DNA of 64,000 nucleotides from Guptibacillus hwajinpoensis (GCF_020171785.1 NZ_JAIVAE010000006.1:124001-188000); one strand, 5' to 3'; shown: positions 52,057-62,252, counted from the stretch's first letter. Made by a program: numbers and translations. Notes: generated by a model from the letters alone, not told the origin.

Positions 52057-54570
52057 ATGAAAGGTTTATTACGGAAGATTATACCAAACGGCAATGAACG
52101 TCAGATAACCCGCCTGCAAAAGATTGCAGATCAAGTGGAAGCTTTTTCAGATCAAATGAAGCAGTTATCAGACGATCAGCTTCGTAACAAAACGGAAGAA
52201 TATAAAGAACGAATTGAAAAAGGTGAAAAGCTCGATAAAATGTTACCAGAAGTGTATGCCACTGTACGCGAAGCATCAGATCGCGTTCTAGGTATGCGCC
52301 CGTTCCCTGTACAAATTATGGGAGCAGCCGCCCTCCATGAAGGAAACATTGCTGAAATGAAAACAGGTGAAGGTAAAACGCTAAGTGCGACAATGCCTGT
52401 CTACCTTAACGCGTTAACTGGTAAAGGCGTTCACGTTATTACGGTCAACGAATACCTTGCGAAGCGTGATGCGGAAGAAATGGGTGAACTTTACCATTTC
52501 CTTGGTTTAACAGTAGGATTAAACATTAGCGGTCTTTCAAAAGAAGAGAAAGCAGAAGCGTATGCTGCAGATATTACGTATGGAACAAATAATGAATTTG
52601 GATTTGACTATTTACGAGACAACATGGTCCTATACAAAGAAGAGATGGTACAGCGCCCTCTTCATTATTCCATTATCGATGAAGTTGACTCTGTCCTAAT
52701 AGATGAAGCGAGAACACCGCTTATTATTTCTGGTAGTGCAGAGAAATCCACAACGCTATACATTCAAGCCAATCAATTTGTTAGAACGTTAAAAGAAGAA
52801 GATGACTATAATGTCGATATTAAAACAAAGAATGTCCAATTAACCGAAGATGGGATTACTAAAGCAGAGAAATTCTTCTCAATTGAAAACCTCTATGATT
52901 ACAAGCATGTTCAATTGAATCATCACATTAACCAGGCGATGAAAGCGAACTTCATTATGCAGCTTGATATGGATTATGTCGTTCAGGATGAAGAAGTGGT
53001 GATTGTTGACTCCTTTACTGGTCGTTTGATGGCGGGCCGCCGCTATAGTGATGGGCTTCACCAGGCGATTGAAGCAAAAGAAGGTTTAGTCATTCAGCGT
53101 GAAAGTATGACGCTTGCAACAATTACATTCCAAAACTACTTTAGAATGTATGAGAAGCTTTCTGGGATGACTGGTACTGCGAAAACAGAAGAAGAAGAAT
53201 TCCGTAACATATACAATATGAATGTTATTGCAATTCCGACAAATAAACCAATTGCTCGAATGGATTATCCAGATCTTGTGTACAAATCAACGAATGGTAA
53301 GTTCCAGGCCCTTGCTAGAGAAATTGAGGAGCGCCATAAAAAGGGACAACCTATATTAGTTGGTACAGTTGCAGTTGAAACTTCAGAGTTAATCTCACAA
53401 TTCTTAAAGAAACGTGGCATTCCACATAACATCTTAAACGCAAAGAACCATGCGCGAGAAGCGGAGATTATTGAGTCTGCAGGCCAAAAAGGTTCTGTTA
53501 CGATTGCAACGAACATGGCAGGGCGAGGAACAGACATCAAGCTTGGAGCTGGCGTATTAGATCTTGGTGGTCTTTTCATTCTAGGCACAGAACGTCATGA
53601 AAGTCGTAGAATTGATAACCAGCTGCGTGGACGTTCAGGTCGTCAAGGTGACCCTGGTGAATCACGGTTCTACATTTCAATGGAAGATGAACTGATGAGA
53701 AGATTCGGTTCAGATAATATGATGAACATGATGAACCGCCTCGGAATGGAAGAGGACCAGCCGATTGAATCGAAGCTCGTATCGAGAGCTGTCGAATCAG
53801 CTCAAAAACGCGTTGAAGGAAACAACTATGATGCACGTAAACAGCTTCTTCAATACGATGATGTCATGAGACAGCAGCGTGAGATTATTTATGCTCAGCG
53901 TGCGGAAGTACTTGAGTCAGATAATTTACGCGAGATTGTTGAAACAATGCTAACCTCTGTCATTACGCGAATTGTAGATGCTCACACAGGTGATGAAGAC
54001 ATTCAAGAAGAGTGGGATCACCAGGCTATCCTTGATCATGCGAAAGGAATTTTCCTTCAGGAAGGTCAAGTAACAGTGAAAGATATTAAAGCCCTTGATA
54101 AGGAAGAAATTGTAGAACTTCTCGTTGAGAAAATGAAAGTAAACTACGATGACAAAGAAGCAGAGTTTGAACCTGAACGCATGCGTGAATTCGAAAAAGT
54201 GATTCTTCTTCGCAGCGTGGATCGCAAATGGATGGATCACATTGATGCGATGGATCAACTGCGCCAGGGTATCCACCTAAGAGCTTACGGACAGAACGAT
54301 CCTCTTCGTGAATATCAATTCGAAGGATACGAAATGTTCGAAGATATGGTTACTGAGATCGAAGAAGAAGTATCGACCTATATCATGAGAGCTCAAATTG
54401 AAAGCAATTTGAAGCGAGAAAAAGTAGCAGAAGGAAAAGCCGTAAATCCAAAAGAAGAAGTAAGTTCGAAGCCAAAACCTGTGAAGAAAAAACAGGACAT
54501 CGGTAGAAACGACCCTTGCCCTTGTGGAAGTGGCAAGAAATATAAGAATTGTCACGGCAAAGCAGAATAA
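52057..54570 (+). CDS. secA: SecA, protein translocase ATPase
   Basis: An 837-residue motor of the Sec pathway. NBD1 has Walker [12 protein letters not shown] and DEAD-like [17 protein letters not shown]; the preprotein cross-linking domain, NBD2 ([28 protein letters not shown]) and the helical scaffold follow; the C-terminus is a zinc-binding tail [16 protein letters not shown]. Length matches B. subtilis SecA (841). An AGAGGAGCG site precedes the ATG. RF2 follows, as in B. subtilis. Confidence 0.98.
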   Translation: MKGLLRKIIPNGNERQITRLQKIADQVEAFSDQMKQLSDDQLRNKTEEYKERIEKGEKLDKMLPEVYATVREASDRVLGMRPFPVQIMGAAALHEGNIAEMKTGEGKTLSATMPVYLNALTGKGVHVITVNEYLAKRDAEEMGELYHFLGLTVGLNISGLSKEEKAEAYAADITYGTNNEFGFDYLRDNMVLYKEEMVQRPLHYSIIDEVDSVLIDEARTPLIISGSAEKSTTLYIQANQFVRTLKEEDDYNVDIKTKNVQLTEDGITKAEKFFSIENLYDYKHVQLNHHINQAMKANFIMQLDMDYVVQDEEVVIVDSFTGRLMAGRRYSDGLHQAIEAKEGLVIQRESMTLATITFQNYFRMYEKLSGMTGTAKTEEEEFRNIYNMNVIAIPTNKPIARMDYPDLVYKSTNGKFQALAREIEERHKKGQPILVGTVAVETSELISQFLKKRGIPHNILNAKNHAREAEIIESAGQKGSVTIATNMAGRGTDIKLGAGVLDLGGLFILGTERHESRRIDNQLRGRSGRQGDPGESRFYISMEDELMRRFGSDNMMNMMNRLGMEEDQPIESKLVSRAVESAQKRVEGNNYDARKQLLQYDDVMRQQREIIYAQRAEVLESDNLREIVETMLTSVITRIVDAHTGDEDIQEEWDHQAILDHAKGIFLQEGQVTVKDIKALDKEEIVELLVEKMKVNYDDKEAEFEPERMREFEKVILLRSVDRKWMDHIDAMDQLRQGIHLRAYGQNDPLREYQFEGYEMFEDMVTEIEEEVSTYIMRAQIESNLKREKVAEGKAVNPKEEVSSKPKPVKKKQDIGRNDPCPCGSGKKYKNCHGKAE

Positions 54571-54575
54571 TGCCG

Positions 54576-54603
54576 GGCAGGTGTTCAAAGCTGAACACCT
54601 GCC
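54576..54603 (+). terminator. Perfect hairpin between secA and prfB
   Basis: Eleven-bp stem GGCAGGTGTTC / GAACACCTGCC, 6-base loop, followed by TATTC only. More likely an attenuator or mRNA-processing structure than a full terminator. Confidence 0.45.
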
Positions 54604-54642
54604 TATTCTATGTAAAATAACGAAAAACTTGAGGTGCAAACG

Positions 54643-55753
54643 ATGGAAATGCATGAAATTAGAAGCGAACTAAATACAATTGAAACACGACTAAATGATT
54701 TTAGGGGGTCTCTTTGACCTCGAAAATAAGAGAGCCCGGATTGATGAACTAGATATTCAGATGACAGATCCAGACTTCTGGAATGACCAGAATGCTGCTC
54801 AAAAAGTGATCAACGAATCCAATTCGTTAAAAGAAGCAGTAAATGAATTTGATTCACTTCAAGAAAATTATGAGAACCTTGAAGTTTCTTATGAATTAGT
54901 GAAGGAAGAGAACGATCAGGAGCTATTTGAAGATCTTGAAGTTGAAATTAAGGATCTAAAAAAAGCGGTGAATCAATTCGAATTAACGCTTCTGTTAAGT
55001 GAAGAACATGATAAGAATAACGCCATCCTTGAACTACACCCAGGTGCAGGCGGTACGGAATCTCAGGACTGGGCATCGATGCTTCTTCGGATGTACACAC
55101 GTTATGGCGAGAAAAAAGGTTTTAAAGTGGAGACACTTGATTATCTTCCAGGCGATGAGGCAGGCGTGAAAAGCGTTACCCTAAACTTTAAAGGTCATAA
55201 TGCTTACGGCTATTTGAAAGCTGAAAAAGGCGTTCATCGCCTTGTTCGTATTTCACCTTTTGACTCAAGTGGTCGACGTCACACATCGTTTGTTTCTTGT
55301 GAAGTGATGCCTGAATTTAACGATGAAATTGAAATTGATATTCGTACCGAAGATTTGAAAATTGATACGTATCGTGCAAGTGGAGCTGGCGGACAGCACA
55401 TTAATACGACGGACTCTGCTGTTCGAATTACGCACCTTCCAACAAATGTTGTTGTGAGTTGTCAGGGAGAACGCTCACAAATAAAAAACCGCGAACAAGC
55501 GATGAAAATGTTGAAAGCAAAGCTATATCAACTAAAAATTGAAGAACAAGAAGCGGAGCTTGATGAAATTCGCGGCGAGCAAAAAGAAATTGGTTGGGGT
55601 AGTCAAATTCGTTCATATGTTTTCCACCCCTATAGTATGGTGAAGGACCATCGTACAAATATGGAAGTCGGAAACACTCAATCTGTCATGGATGGGGATC
55701 TTGATCCTTTTATCGATGCGTTCTTGCGATCTCGTTTAAATGATCATAATTAA
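54643..55753 (+). CDS. prfB: Peptide chain release factor 2 with programmed +1 frameshift
   Basis: The gene is 54643-54714 joined to 54716-55753. The 24-codon first frame ends in CTT followed by an in-frame TGA at 54715-54717, preceded by the internal Shine-Dalgarno-like AGGGGG: the classical RF2 autoregulatory shift site. A +1 slip at CTT gives a 369-residue protein, the normal size. The long frame contains the GGQ motif ([15 protein letters not shown]) for peptidyl-tRNA hydrolysis and the stop-codon reading SPF motif ([15 protein letters not shown]). When RF2 is scarce, TGA is read slowly and the shift rises. Confidence 0.97.
54703..54717 (+). other. prfB programmed frameshift site
   Basis: AGGGGGTCTCTTTGA: internal SD-like element, slippery CTT and TGA stop. 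The spacing of 3 bases between AGGGGG and CTT matches the known site. Confidence 0.95.
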
Positions 55754-55755
55754 GG

Positions 55756-55788
55756 AAAAGCCCTTCTGCCGAAAGAAGGGCTTTTTCC
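55756..55788 (+). terminator. Terminator after prfB
   Basis: Perfect 12-bp stem AAAAGCCCTTCT / AGAAGGGCTTTT, T-run. Confidence 0.92.
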
Positions 55789-55974
55789 TATTTTAACAGG
55801 AAATACTTGCAATGATGATTTGAAGGAAATGGGGCAAAGTAAGAAAGAATAGAAGAGCACTTCAACCTGATAACGCGCTGCTACAATGCGGTTTACACCC
55901 TATAAACCCGGTGATATACTACGAAAGGCTTTGGCTTATGGATAAGCAGTGACGAAAATCATAGAAGTAAGTGA

Positions 55975-56859
55975 GTGAGTAGAGTTATGATAGCAACGTT
56001 AGCGAAGTTTACAGCGAGAAAAGTTTCACCTTATCATCGGATATTGGAATATGTAAGCGTTATGGTTGGGTCAGCCATCGTAGCGATCGCCTTTAATCTT
56101 TTCCTTCTTCCTAATAGTATTGCTTCTGGTGGAGTGAGTGGAATCAGTACAATTACAAAAGGGGTTTTTGATTGGAAACCAGCTTATGTACAGTGGGCAT
56201 TTAACATCCCGTTGTTTATTAGCGGCTTGATTTTTCTTGGTAAAAAATATGGTCCCAAAACATTGGTGGGAACACTTTTCCTCCCTTTTGTCGTAAAGTT
56301 AACTGAAAATGTTGAACCCGCGACAACCGACCCTTTATTAGGTGCTTTGTTCGGTGGTTTAGGTGTCGGTATTGGTTTAGGAATTGTGTTTAGAGGAAAA
56401 GCCTCAACAGGTGGGACTGATCTTGCTGCTCAGATCGTGAATAAGTATACGGGCGTTTCACTTGGTACGTGTGTCTTTATGATTGATGGGCTGATTGTCG
56501 TGGCATCAGCATTTGTCTTTAGCCTTGAAGAAGCTCTTTATGCCCTGATTGCGATGTACTTAACAGGTAAAACGATTGATGTTGTTCAGCTGGGTCTTGG
56601 TTACTCAAAAATGGCCCTCATTATTTCAGATAAAGAAGAAGAGTTGCGAGAAGGAATCATTACTGTCATTGATCGAGGAGTAACGAGAATATCTGGTCAG
56701 GGTGGTTACACAAACGATAAACGACCAATCCTTATGGTGGTTGTAGCGCAAAATGAAGTTACAAAGCTAAAAGAGCTAGTAAAAGGCGTTGATCCGTCAG
56801 CGTTTGTTATTGTTTCGAATGCAACTGAAGTGTTAGGAGAAGGTTTTAAAAGAGAATAA
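55975..56859 (+). CDS. YitT family (DUF161/DUF2179) membrane protein
   Basis: A 294-residue protein with five to six membrane helices (ITTI-like N-terminal region VGSAIVAIAFNLFLLPNSIA, GLGVGIGLGIVFRGKASTGG) and a soluble DUF2179 domain at the C-terminus (GVTRISGQGGYTNDKRPILM). It is the homologue of yvjA, at the same place in B. subtilis. Start uncertain: GTG at 55975 or ATG at 55987, neither with a good ribosome site. Transport substrate unknown. Confidence 0.88.
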   Translation: MSRVMIATLAKFTARKVSPYHRILEYVSVMVGSAIVAIAFNLFLLPNSIASGGVSGISTITKGVFDWKPAYVQWAFNIPLFISGLIFLGKKYGPKTLVGTLFLPFVVKLTENVEPATTDPLLGALFGGLGVGIGLGIVFRGKASTGGTDLAAQIVNKYTGVSLGTCVFMIDGLIVVASAFVFSLEEALYALIAMYLTGKTIDVVQLGLGYSKMALIISDKEEELREGIITVIDRGVTRISGQGGYTNDKRPILMVVVAQNEVTKLKELVKGVDPSAFVIVSNATEVLGEGFKRE

Positions 56860-56900
56860 CCCGGTAATAGTATAGAAAAAGATTGGAAAAGGGTGGAATT

Positions 56901-57275
56901 ATGAAGAAATGGATCGGGATTTTATTTGCAGTTGTCTTACTTTTTAGCCTTGCAGCGTGTGGTGGAGGAAACAGTGAAAATGAAAGCAGTAATGACAGTT
57001 CTTCAAACAACGCTTCTGAAAATGCAGAAGAGTCGTCCGGAGAATATGATGCATCAGCTGCAGAAGCGACTTATCAAACGAATTGTTTGAGTTGTCATGG
57101 TGAAAACCTTCAAGGGAAAGTAGGTCCAAAGCTTTCGGACATAGGCTCTCGGTTATCAAAAGATGAAATCCTAGCGGTGATACAGAATGGGAAGGGCCAA
57201 ATGCCTGGAAACATTCTAAGAGGAGATACAGAACAAGAAGAAAATTTAGCTTCTTGGCTAGCGGATATGAAATAA
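56901..57275 (+). CDS. cccB: Cytochrome c-551 type lipoprotein
   Basis: A 124-residue exported electron carrier. Signal peptide with lipobox SLAACGG (Cys about 21), an Asn/Ser/Glu-rich linker, then a class I cytochrome c domain with haem motif CLSCH and the axial Met in GKGQMPG. The AAAAGGGTGG site fixes the ATG at 56901. It donates electrons on the outer face of the membrane, probably to a cytochrome oxidase. Same position as cccB in B. subtilis. Confidence 0.93.
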   Translation: MKKWIGILFAVVLLFSLAACGGGNSENESSNDSSSNNASENAEESSGEYDASAAEATYQTNCLSCHGENLQGKVGPKLSDIGSRLSKDEILAVIQNGKGQMPGNILRGDTEQEENLASWLADMK

Positions 57276-57281
57276 TGGTGA

Positions 57282-57307
57282 AAGCACTCGAATAGAGTGC
57301 TTTTTTG
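57282..57307 (+). terminator. Terminator after cccB
   Basis: Perfect 9-bp stem AAAGCACTC / GAGTGCTTT, 5-base loop, T-run. Confidence 0.85.
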
Positions 57308-57471
57308 ATACGCTAAAATAATAACCTTTTTTACATCCAACCATCCATTTATTATCTCCCGAAATATAGAGCGAAATTGTGTAAGATTCTATTGATTATT
57401 AATGCATTATTGCAGAAGATGTCATATTGAACGTTCTTGAAACAAAAATGTAATAAAAATTTGTCTTAAAA

Positions 57472-57493
57472 TAGCGAATTTGTTTGTTATAAT
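57472..57493 (+). promoter_or_regulatory. Extended -10 promoter of ftsEX
   Basis: TGTTATAAT (TATAAT at 57488-57493) with a weak -35, about 100 bases before ftsE. The 320-bp gap from 57276 to 57595 otherwise shows only the cccB terminator. Confidence 0.55.
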
Positions 57494-57595
57494 ATCTTCA
57501 GATGTAAAGGAACTAATTCAAAAACGAACTATCAATAAGAACCTTACTCCTAAGAATTTGCATCGAGAATTTAAGCAAGTAGGAAGTGGTACAAT

Positions 57596-58282
57596 TTGAT
57601 CGAAATGAAAGATGTTTGGAAAACGTATAACAATGGCATTAAAGCGATTAACGGAATTGATATTAAGATTGATAAAGGCGAGTTTGTTTACATAGTTGGG
57701 CCAAGTGGTGCTGGTAAATCTACCTTTATGAGAATGATGTACCGGGAAGAAAAGGCTACAAGTGGAACAATCGTTATTAATGGAAAAGACGTTGGCAAAT
57801 TAAAGAATAAGCATGTGCCTAAGCTACGCCGCGAAATCGGCGTTGTTTTTCAGGATTTCAAGCTTTTACCAAGGCTAACAGTTTATGAGAACGTCGCTTT
57901 TGCTCTTGAAGTCATCGAAGAAAGCAAAGCAAATACGCGCAAGAGAGTCATGGAAACGTTGAGTCTCGTTAATTTGAAAAACAAAGCAAGATTCCTTCCG
58001 GACGAACTTTCTGGAGGAGAACAGCAGAGGGTTTCAATAGCAAGAGCGATCGTCAATAACCCTCACATTCTGCTTACAGATGAACCAACGGGGAATCTGG
58101 ATCCAGAAACAGCATGGGGCATTATGGATATACTTGATCAAATCAACAATCGCGGTACAACTGTTATTATGGCAACCCATAATAAAGATATTGTGAATAC
58201 ATTCAGAAAACGTGTTATTGCAATTGATGGTGGTTTAGTAACCCGTGATGAAGCAAGAGGTGAATACGGGTATGAAAATTAA
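57596..58282 (+). CDS. ftsE: FtsE, ATPase of the FtsEX complex
   Basis: A 228-residue ABC ATPase: Walker A GPSGAGKST, signature LSGGEQQRVSIARAI, Walker B ILLTDEPTGNL. With FtsX it drives a cell wall hydrolase across the membrane in cell elongation or division. It starts at TTG after AGGAAG, as the homologous N-terminus MIEMKDVWK requires. ftsX overlaps its end by 11 bases. Confidence 0.96.
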   Translation: MIEMKDVWKTYNNGIKAINGIDIKIDKGEFVYIVGPSGAGKSTFMRMMYREEKATSGTIVINGKDVGKLKNKHVPKLRREIGVVFQDFKLLPRLTVYENVAFALEVIEESKANTRKRVMETLSLVNLKNKARFLPDELSGGEQQRVSIARAIVNNPHILLTDEPTGNLDPETAWGIMDILDQINNRGTTVIMATHNKDIVNTFRKRVIAIDGGLVTRDEARGEYGYEN

Positions 58283-59165
58283 AACGTTTGGTCGACACGG
58301 AAAAGAGGGTTTTAAGAACCTTGGACGAAATGGCTGGATGACTTTCGCTTCTATTTCTGCAGTGACCGTTACGCTCCTTCTCGTTGGGGTGTGTCTCGCG
58401 CTGCTTCTGAATTTAAAAGCATTTGGGGATCAACTTGAGAGCGATGTTGAAATCAGTGCGTTCATCGATTTAACTGCGAAGCAAGACCAGCAGGATGAAC
58501 TAAAGGAAAGCATTGAGAACATTTCAGGAGTTGAAACAGTTACTTTTCAATCTAAAGAAGAAGGATTGGATAATTTAATTGAGAACCTCGGAGATAATGG
58601 AGAGGTTTTTGAATCGCTAAAAGAAGAAAATCCTCTAAGCGATGCGTTCTTAGTTAAAACCACGGATCCTCAAGATGTTAATGATGTGGCAAAACAAATT
58701 CAGCAGCTAGATAATGTACAAGACGTTGAATTTGCTGAAGACACGGTTAATCGACTGTTTAAAGTACTTGAAATTGCACGAAATGTTGGACTAGCACTTG
58801 TCGTTGGATTACTATTCACAGCAATGTTCCTCATTTCTAACACAATTAAACTAACAATTGTTGCCAGAAGTCATGAAATTGAAATTATGAAACTAGTAGG
58901 AGCGACTAATTGGTTTATTCGCTGGCCGTTTCTAATAGAAGGTATTCTGATCGGGATCTTCGGCTCAATTATTCCAATAGGAATTCTAATCTATGGATAC
59001 TACTATTTAATTGAGTTAATAGCGAATCGTTTTCCGACTTTATTTATCGATTTACTACCAGTAACACCGTTTGTCTATCAGCTATCTGGGTTGTTAATTG
59101 TCCTCGGTGTCATTATTGGCGTATGGGGAAGTCTTACGTCAATGCGTAAATTCTTAAAAGTTTAA
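58272..59165 (+). CDS. ftsX: FtsX, membrane subunit of the FtsEX complex
   Basis: A 297-residue permease-like protein with four helices: TM1 after residue 25, a large extracellular domain (about 50-170) that binds the partner hydrolase, then three C-terminal helices around AMFLISNTIKLTIVARSHEI. GAGGTG selects the ATG at 58272; the frame extends 9 codons further up without a site. Cotranscribed with ftsE and probably with the M23 gene that follows. Confidence 0.95.
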   Translation: MKIKTFGRHGKEGFKNLGRNGWMTFASISAVTVTLLLVGVCLALLLNLKAFGDQLESDVEISAFIDLTAKQDQQDELKESIENISGVETVTFQSKEEGLDNLIENLGDNGEVFESLKEENPLSDAFLVKTTDPQDVNDVAKQIQQLDNVQDVEFAEDTVNRLFKVLEIARNVGLALVVGLLFTAMFLISNTIKLTIVARSHEIEIMKLVGATNWFIRWPFLIEGILIGIFGSIIPIGILIYGYYYLIELIANRFPTLFIDLLPVTPFVYQLSGLLIVLGVIIGVWGSLTSMRKFLKV

Positions 59166-59218
59166 ATGAAAAGAGTAACAGATAAATAGATTGATCTATT
59201 TTGGGGGAGGAACAAAGA

Positions 59219-60586
59219 TTGAAGCAAAAAATAATGGCAACAGCTCTAACAATAACACTAGGATTAAGTGGACTGTCAGCAGCACTTCCACAAACAGCTA
59301 GTGCAGAGAATCTTGATGAACAACTTAATAATGTTAAAGAAAAGCAGTCGTCAAATGAAAAAGAGTTGCAGAAAAAGGAATCTGAACTTGCTGATGTAAA
59401 AGCAGAGCAAGAAGACGTTCAAGCGGAAATTGAGAAGCTTAACAAAGAAGTAGCTGAAACTGACGAAAAAATCACAGCAAAAGAGCAAGAAATTAAAGAA
59501 ACAAATACTGAAATTGATCAATTAAAAGATGAAATTAAAGCATTGGAAGAACGCATTGCTGAACGTGATAAACTTCTGAAAGACCGTGTTCGTTCCATGC
59601 AACAAAACGGTGGCGGAACGGTTGACTACATGGAAGTGCTTCTAGGAGCAACAGATTTCAGTGATTTAGTAGAGCGCGTTCTTGCTCTAAATACGATCGC
59701 CGATCAAGATAAGAAAATTCTTGAAGAGCATAAAGCAGACAAGGAAGCCGTTGAAGAAAAGAAAGCTCAAGTGGAAGATAAGTTAGCTTCTCTTGAAGAA
59801 AATAAAGCAGAGCTTGAGGATCTTAAAGCAGATCTTGATTCTAAAAAAGCACAAAAAGATAAGTTAATGAAGTCTCTTGAAGAAGAAGAAGGCGAACTTC
59901 ATAACCACATGATGGACTTAAATGAAACGGCTGAAATTCTTTCTGCCCAAGAAACAGCTGTCAAACAAGAAATCAAACGTGCGGAAGAAGCAGCTCGTAA
60001 AGCTGAAGAAGAGCGCAAAGCAGCTGCAGCTAAAGCGGCAAAAGAAAAGGCTGAAGCAGAAGCAGCGGCAAAAGCTAAAAAAGAAGCAGCTTCAAGCTCA
60101 AGTAATTCCAGCAGTTCAAGTAACTCAAGCAGTTCAAACTCAGCACCGGCGCCAACACCAGCACCAGAACCGGCACCAGCACCATCAAGTAACGCATCTT
60201 TCATTAAGCCTGCAGCAGGTCCAATTACATCTGGACTAGGACAACGTTGGGGCACATTCCATGCGGGAATTGATATTGCTCAAGGTGGCAGTAACCCTGT
60301 ATCAGCGGCAGCTGATGGTACTGTGTTAAGATCTTATCACTCAGATTCATACGGTAATGTAGTGTTCATCACACATAGTATTAACGGACAGATGTACACG
60401 ACTGTTTACGCTCATTTACAAAATCGCGCAGTATCTACTGGTCAAACGGTAAGTCAAGGCACTTATTTAGGTACAATGGGTAACTCCGGACATTCTACTG
60501 GACAACATTTACACTTTGAAATTCACAAAGGTTCATGGAATTCCAGTAAGTCTAATGCCGTTGACCCAATGAACTACATTCGATAA
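59219..60586 (+). CDS. Coiled-coil M23 peptidoglycan hydrolase (EnvC-like)
   Basis: A 455-residue exported protein starting at TTG with GGGGGAGG upstream. A signal peptide (1-30, ending ASAEN) is followed by a long EnvC/CwlO/PcsB-type coiled coil to about residue 290, a low-complexity Ser/Asn and Pro/Ala linker, and a C-terminal M23 LytM domain with zinc ligands His348 and Asp352 (FHAGIDIA) and His432 (GQHLHFEIH). The intact metal site suggests an active endopeptidase. Lying 53 bases after ftsX, it is the probable FtsEX-controlled hydrolase; in B. subtilis that role belongs to CwlO, which has an NlpC/P60 domain. Confidence 0.92.
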   Translation: MKQKIMATALTITLGLSGLSAALPQTASAENLDEQLNNVKEKQSSNEKELQKKESELADVKAEQEDVQAEIEKLNKEVAETDEKITAKEQEIKETNTEIDQLKDEIKALEERIAERDKLLKDRVRSMQQNGGGTVDYMEVLLGATDFSDLVERVLALNTIADQDKKILEEHKADKEAVEEKKAQVEDKLASLEENKAELEDLKADLDSKKAQKDKLMKSLEEEEGELHNHMMDLNETAEILSAQETAVKQEIKRAEEAARKAEEERKAAAAKAAKEKAEAEAAAKAKKEAASSSSNSSSSSNSSSSNSAPAPTPAPEPAPAPSSNASFIKPAAGPITSGLGQRWGTFHAGIDIAQGGSNPVSAAADGTVLRSYHSDSYGNVVFITHSINGQMYTTVYAHLQNRAVSTGQTVSQGTYLGTMGNSGHSTGQHLHFEIHKGSWNSSKSNAVDPMNYIR

Positions 60587-60679
60587 ACGGATTATCCTGT
60601 ATTATCCATTTTCCTTTCCCCTCACAGTCTGAGATGGAAACATAATGAAAACAACTGAATCATATAGTACAATAAGATG

Positions 60680-60717
60680 AAAAGGCATCGCATCGTTATG
60701 ATGGGGTGCCTTTTCCT
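60680..60717 (+). terminator. Terminator after the M23 gene
   Basis: Imperfect stem AAAAGGCA...GCATC / GATG...GTGCCTTTT followed by TCC; weak T-run. Confidence 0.6.
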
Positions 60718-60740
60718 TCAAATCAGAAGAGGTGAGTACA

Positions 60741-62186
60741 ATGAAGATACAGGGGAAAGTTGTGGCTTTGCTTGTCTTGATCGCCCTCGTTATCGGTTCA
60801 GGTGGTACATATGCAGCCTTTACGCTATTTCAGGACGAGCCTGAAGGAAGCGCCAAATCTTTAACGCTTGGATCAGGAAATGAAATAGAGTCAGAAGAGC
60901 TAACGAAAATTAATAAAGCTTATGAGTTAATTAAAGATCGCTATGTGAGCGATATTGATCAGAAAGATCTGTTAGATGGGGCCATTAAAGGGATGGTGGA
61001 TACGCTAGAAGATCCTTATTCTGTTTATATGGATCCAAAGACAGCTGAGCAATTTAGTCAATCGCTTGGTTCTTCTTTTGAAGGAATTGGAGCAGAGGTG
61101 AATATGATGGATGGAAGAGTCACCATTGTATCCCCTTATAAGGACTCTCCAGCGGAAAAAGCAGGTCTTCGTCCAAACGATAAAATTATGACAATTGATG
61201 GCGAAAGCACGGAAGGACTGGATTTATATGATGCGGTTCTAAAAATTCGTGGTGAAAAAGGAACGGTTGTGACACTTGGTGTTCTACGTCCTGGGGCTTC
61301 AGAAGTGATGACGGTGGAAGTGACTCGTGACGAAATTCCAATCGAGACAGTCCATGCGGACACCATCAAAGAAAATGGGAAGACAATCGGTGTCTTACAA
61401 GTAACGTCCTTTTCAGAAGATACTGCTAAAAGTTTCTCTAAAGAATTAGAAAAGCTCGAAGATCAGGGAATCGACGGTCTTGTCCTGGATGTTCGAAATA
61501 ATCCGGGTGGTCTTTTGAATGTCGTTTCAGATATGGCTGAGGAACTGATTCCGAATGATAAGCCATATGTTCAAATAGAAGATCGTGAGGGTGAGAAGCA
61601 GGGATCTGTTTCTTCTCTTGAAGAGAAAAAAGACTATCCAATCGTAGGACTTATTGATCGTGGTAGTGCTTCAGCTGCAGAAATTCTCGCTGGTGCGCTG
61701 AAAGAAGCTGGCGGCTATGATTTGGTCGGTGAGTCTTCATTTGGTAAAGGAACGGTTCAATCGACGGTGGACCTTGGAGATGGTAGCAACATTAAATTAA
61801 CGATGTTTAAATGGTTAACACCTGATGGTAATTGGATTCACAAAGAAGGAATTGAGCCTACAGTTGAGGCGAAACAGCCTGATTACTTCTATGTTAATCC
61901 ATTGTCTTCTGAAAAAACACTATCGTTTGATCAAAACAATGAACAAGTGGAATCTGCTCAAGTGATGTTAAAAGGACTTGGATTTGAACCAGGTCGAACA
62001 GATGGCTACTTCAGTGATAAAACAGTTACAGCTGTAAAAGCTTTTCAACGTTCGAATGATATAAATGTATCGGGTAAAATAGACGAAAAGACGGCTCAAA
62101 AACTTCAGGAGAATATTATTGATTCCATTCGCAATCCTGATAACGATGTGCAGCTCGAAACAGCAGTTGAGCTTCTTACGAAATAA
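60741..62186 (+). CDS. ctpB: CtpB, C-terminal processing protease (S41)
   Basis: A 481-residue exported or membrane-anchored serine protease. An N-terminal hydrophobic segment (7-28), a PDZ domain (about 95-180, with GIGAEVNMMDGRVTIVSP), and the S41 catalytic Ser in DRGSASAAEI and Lys in SSFGKGTVQ; a C-terminal PG_binding_1 domain (VESAQVMLKGLGFEPGRTDG). CtpB cleaves SpoIVFA at the forespore membrane in B. subtilis. GAAGAGGTG fixes the ATG at 60741. Confidence 0.93.
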   Translation: MKIQGKVVALLVLIALVIGSGGTYAAFTLFQDEPEGSAKSLTLGSGNEIESEELTKINKAYELIKDRYVSDIDQKDLLDGAIKGMVDTLEDPYSVYMDPKTAEQFSQSLGSSFEGIGAEVNMMDGRVTIVSPYKDSPAEKAGLRPNDKIMTIDGESTEGLDLYDAVLKIRGEKGTVVTLGVLRPGASEVMTVEVTRDEIPIETVHADTIKENGKTIGVLQVTSFSEDTAKSFSKELEKLEDQGIDGLVLDVRNNPGGLLNVVSDMAEELIPNDKPYVQIEDREGEKQGSVSSLEEKKDYPIVGLIDRGSASAAEILAGALKEAGGYDLVGESSFGKGTVQSTVDLGDGSNIKLTMFKWLTPDGNWIHKEGIEPTVEAKQPDYFYVNPLSSEKTLSFDQNNEQVESAQVMLKGLGFEPGRTDGYFSDKTVTAVKAFQRSNDINVSGKIDEKTAQKLQENIIDSIRNPDNDVQLETAVELLTK

Positions 62187-62221
62187 TCGTAAGAAGGAAT
62201 TGAACGGTTGATGTCGAAGCT

Positions 62222-62252
62222 ATTCCGCAGGAAAACCTGCGGAATTTTTTTT
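62222..62252 (+). terminator. Terminator after ctpB
   Basis: Perfect 10-bp stem ATTCCGCAGG / CCTGCGGAAT, AAAA loop, T-run of 8. Confidence 0.93.

Noticed and set aside
60095-60195. Short tandem-like repeats, possible CRISPR or microsatellite
   Set aside because: In-frame codons of a Ser/Asn and Pro/Ala linker; no spacer-repeat structure.
59899-60255. Minus-strand Ala/Leu/Ser-rich frame inside the M23 gene
   Set aside because: Produced by the repetitive codons of the coiled coil and the Ser/Pro linker.
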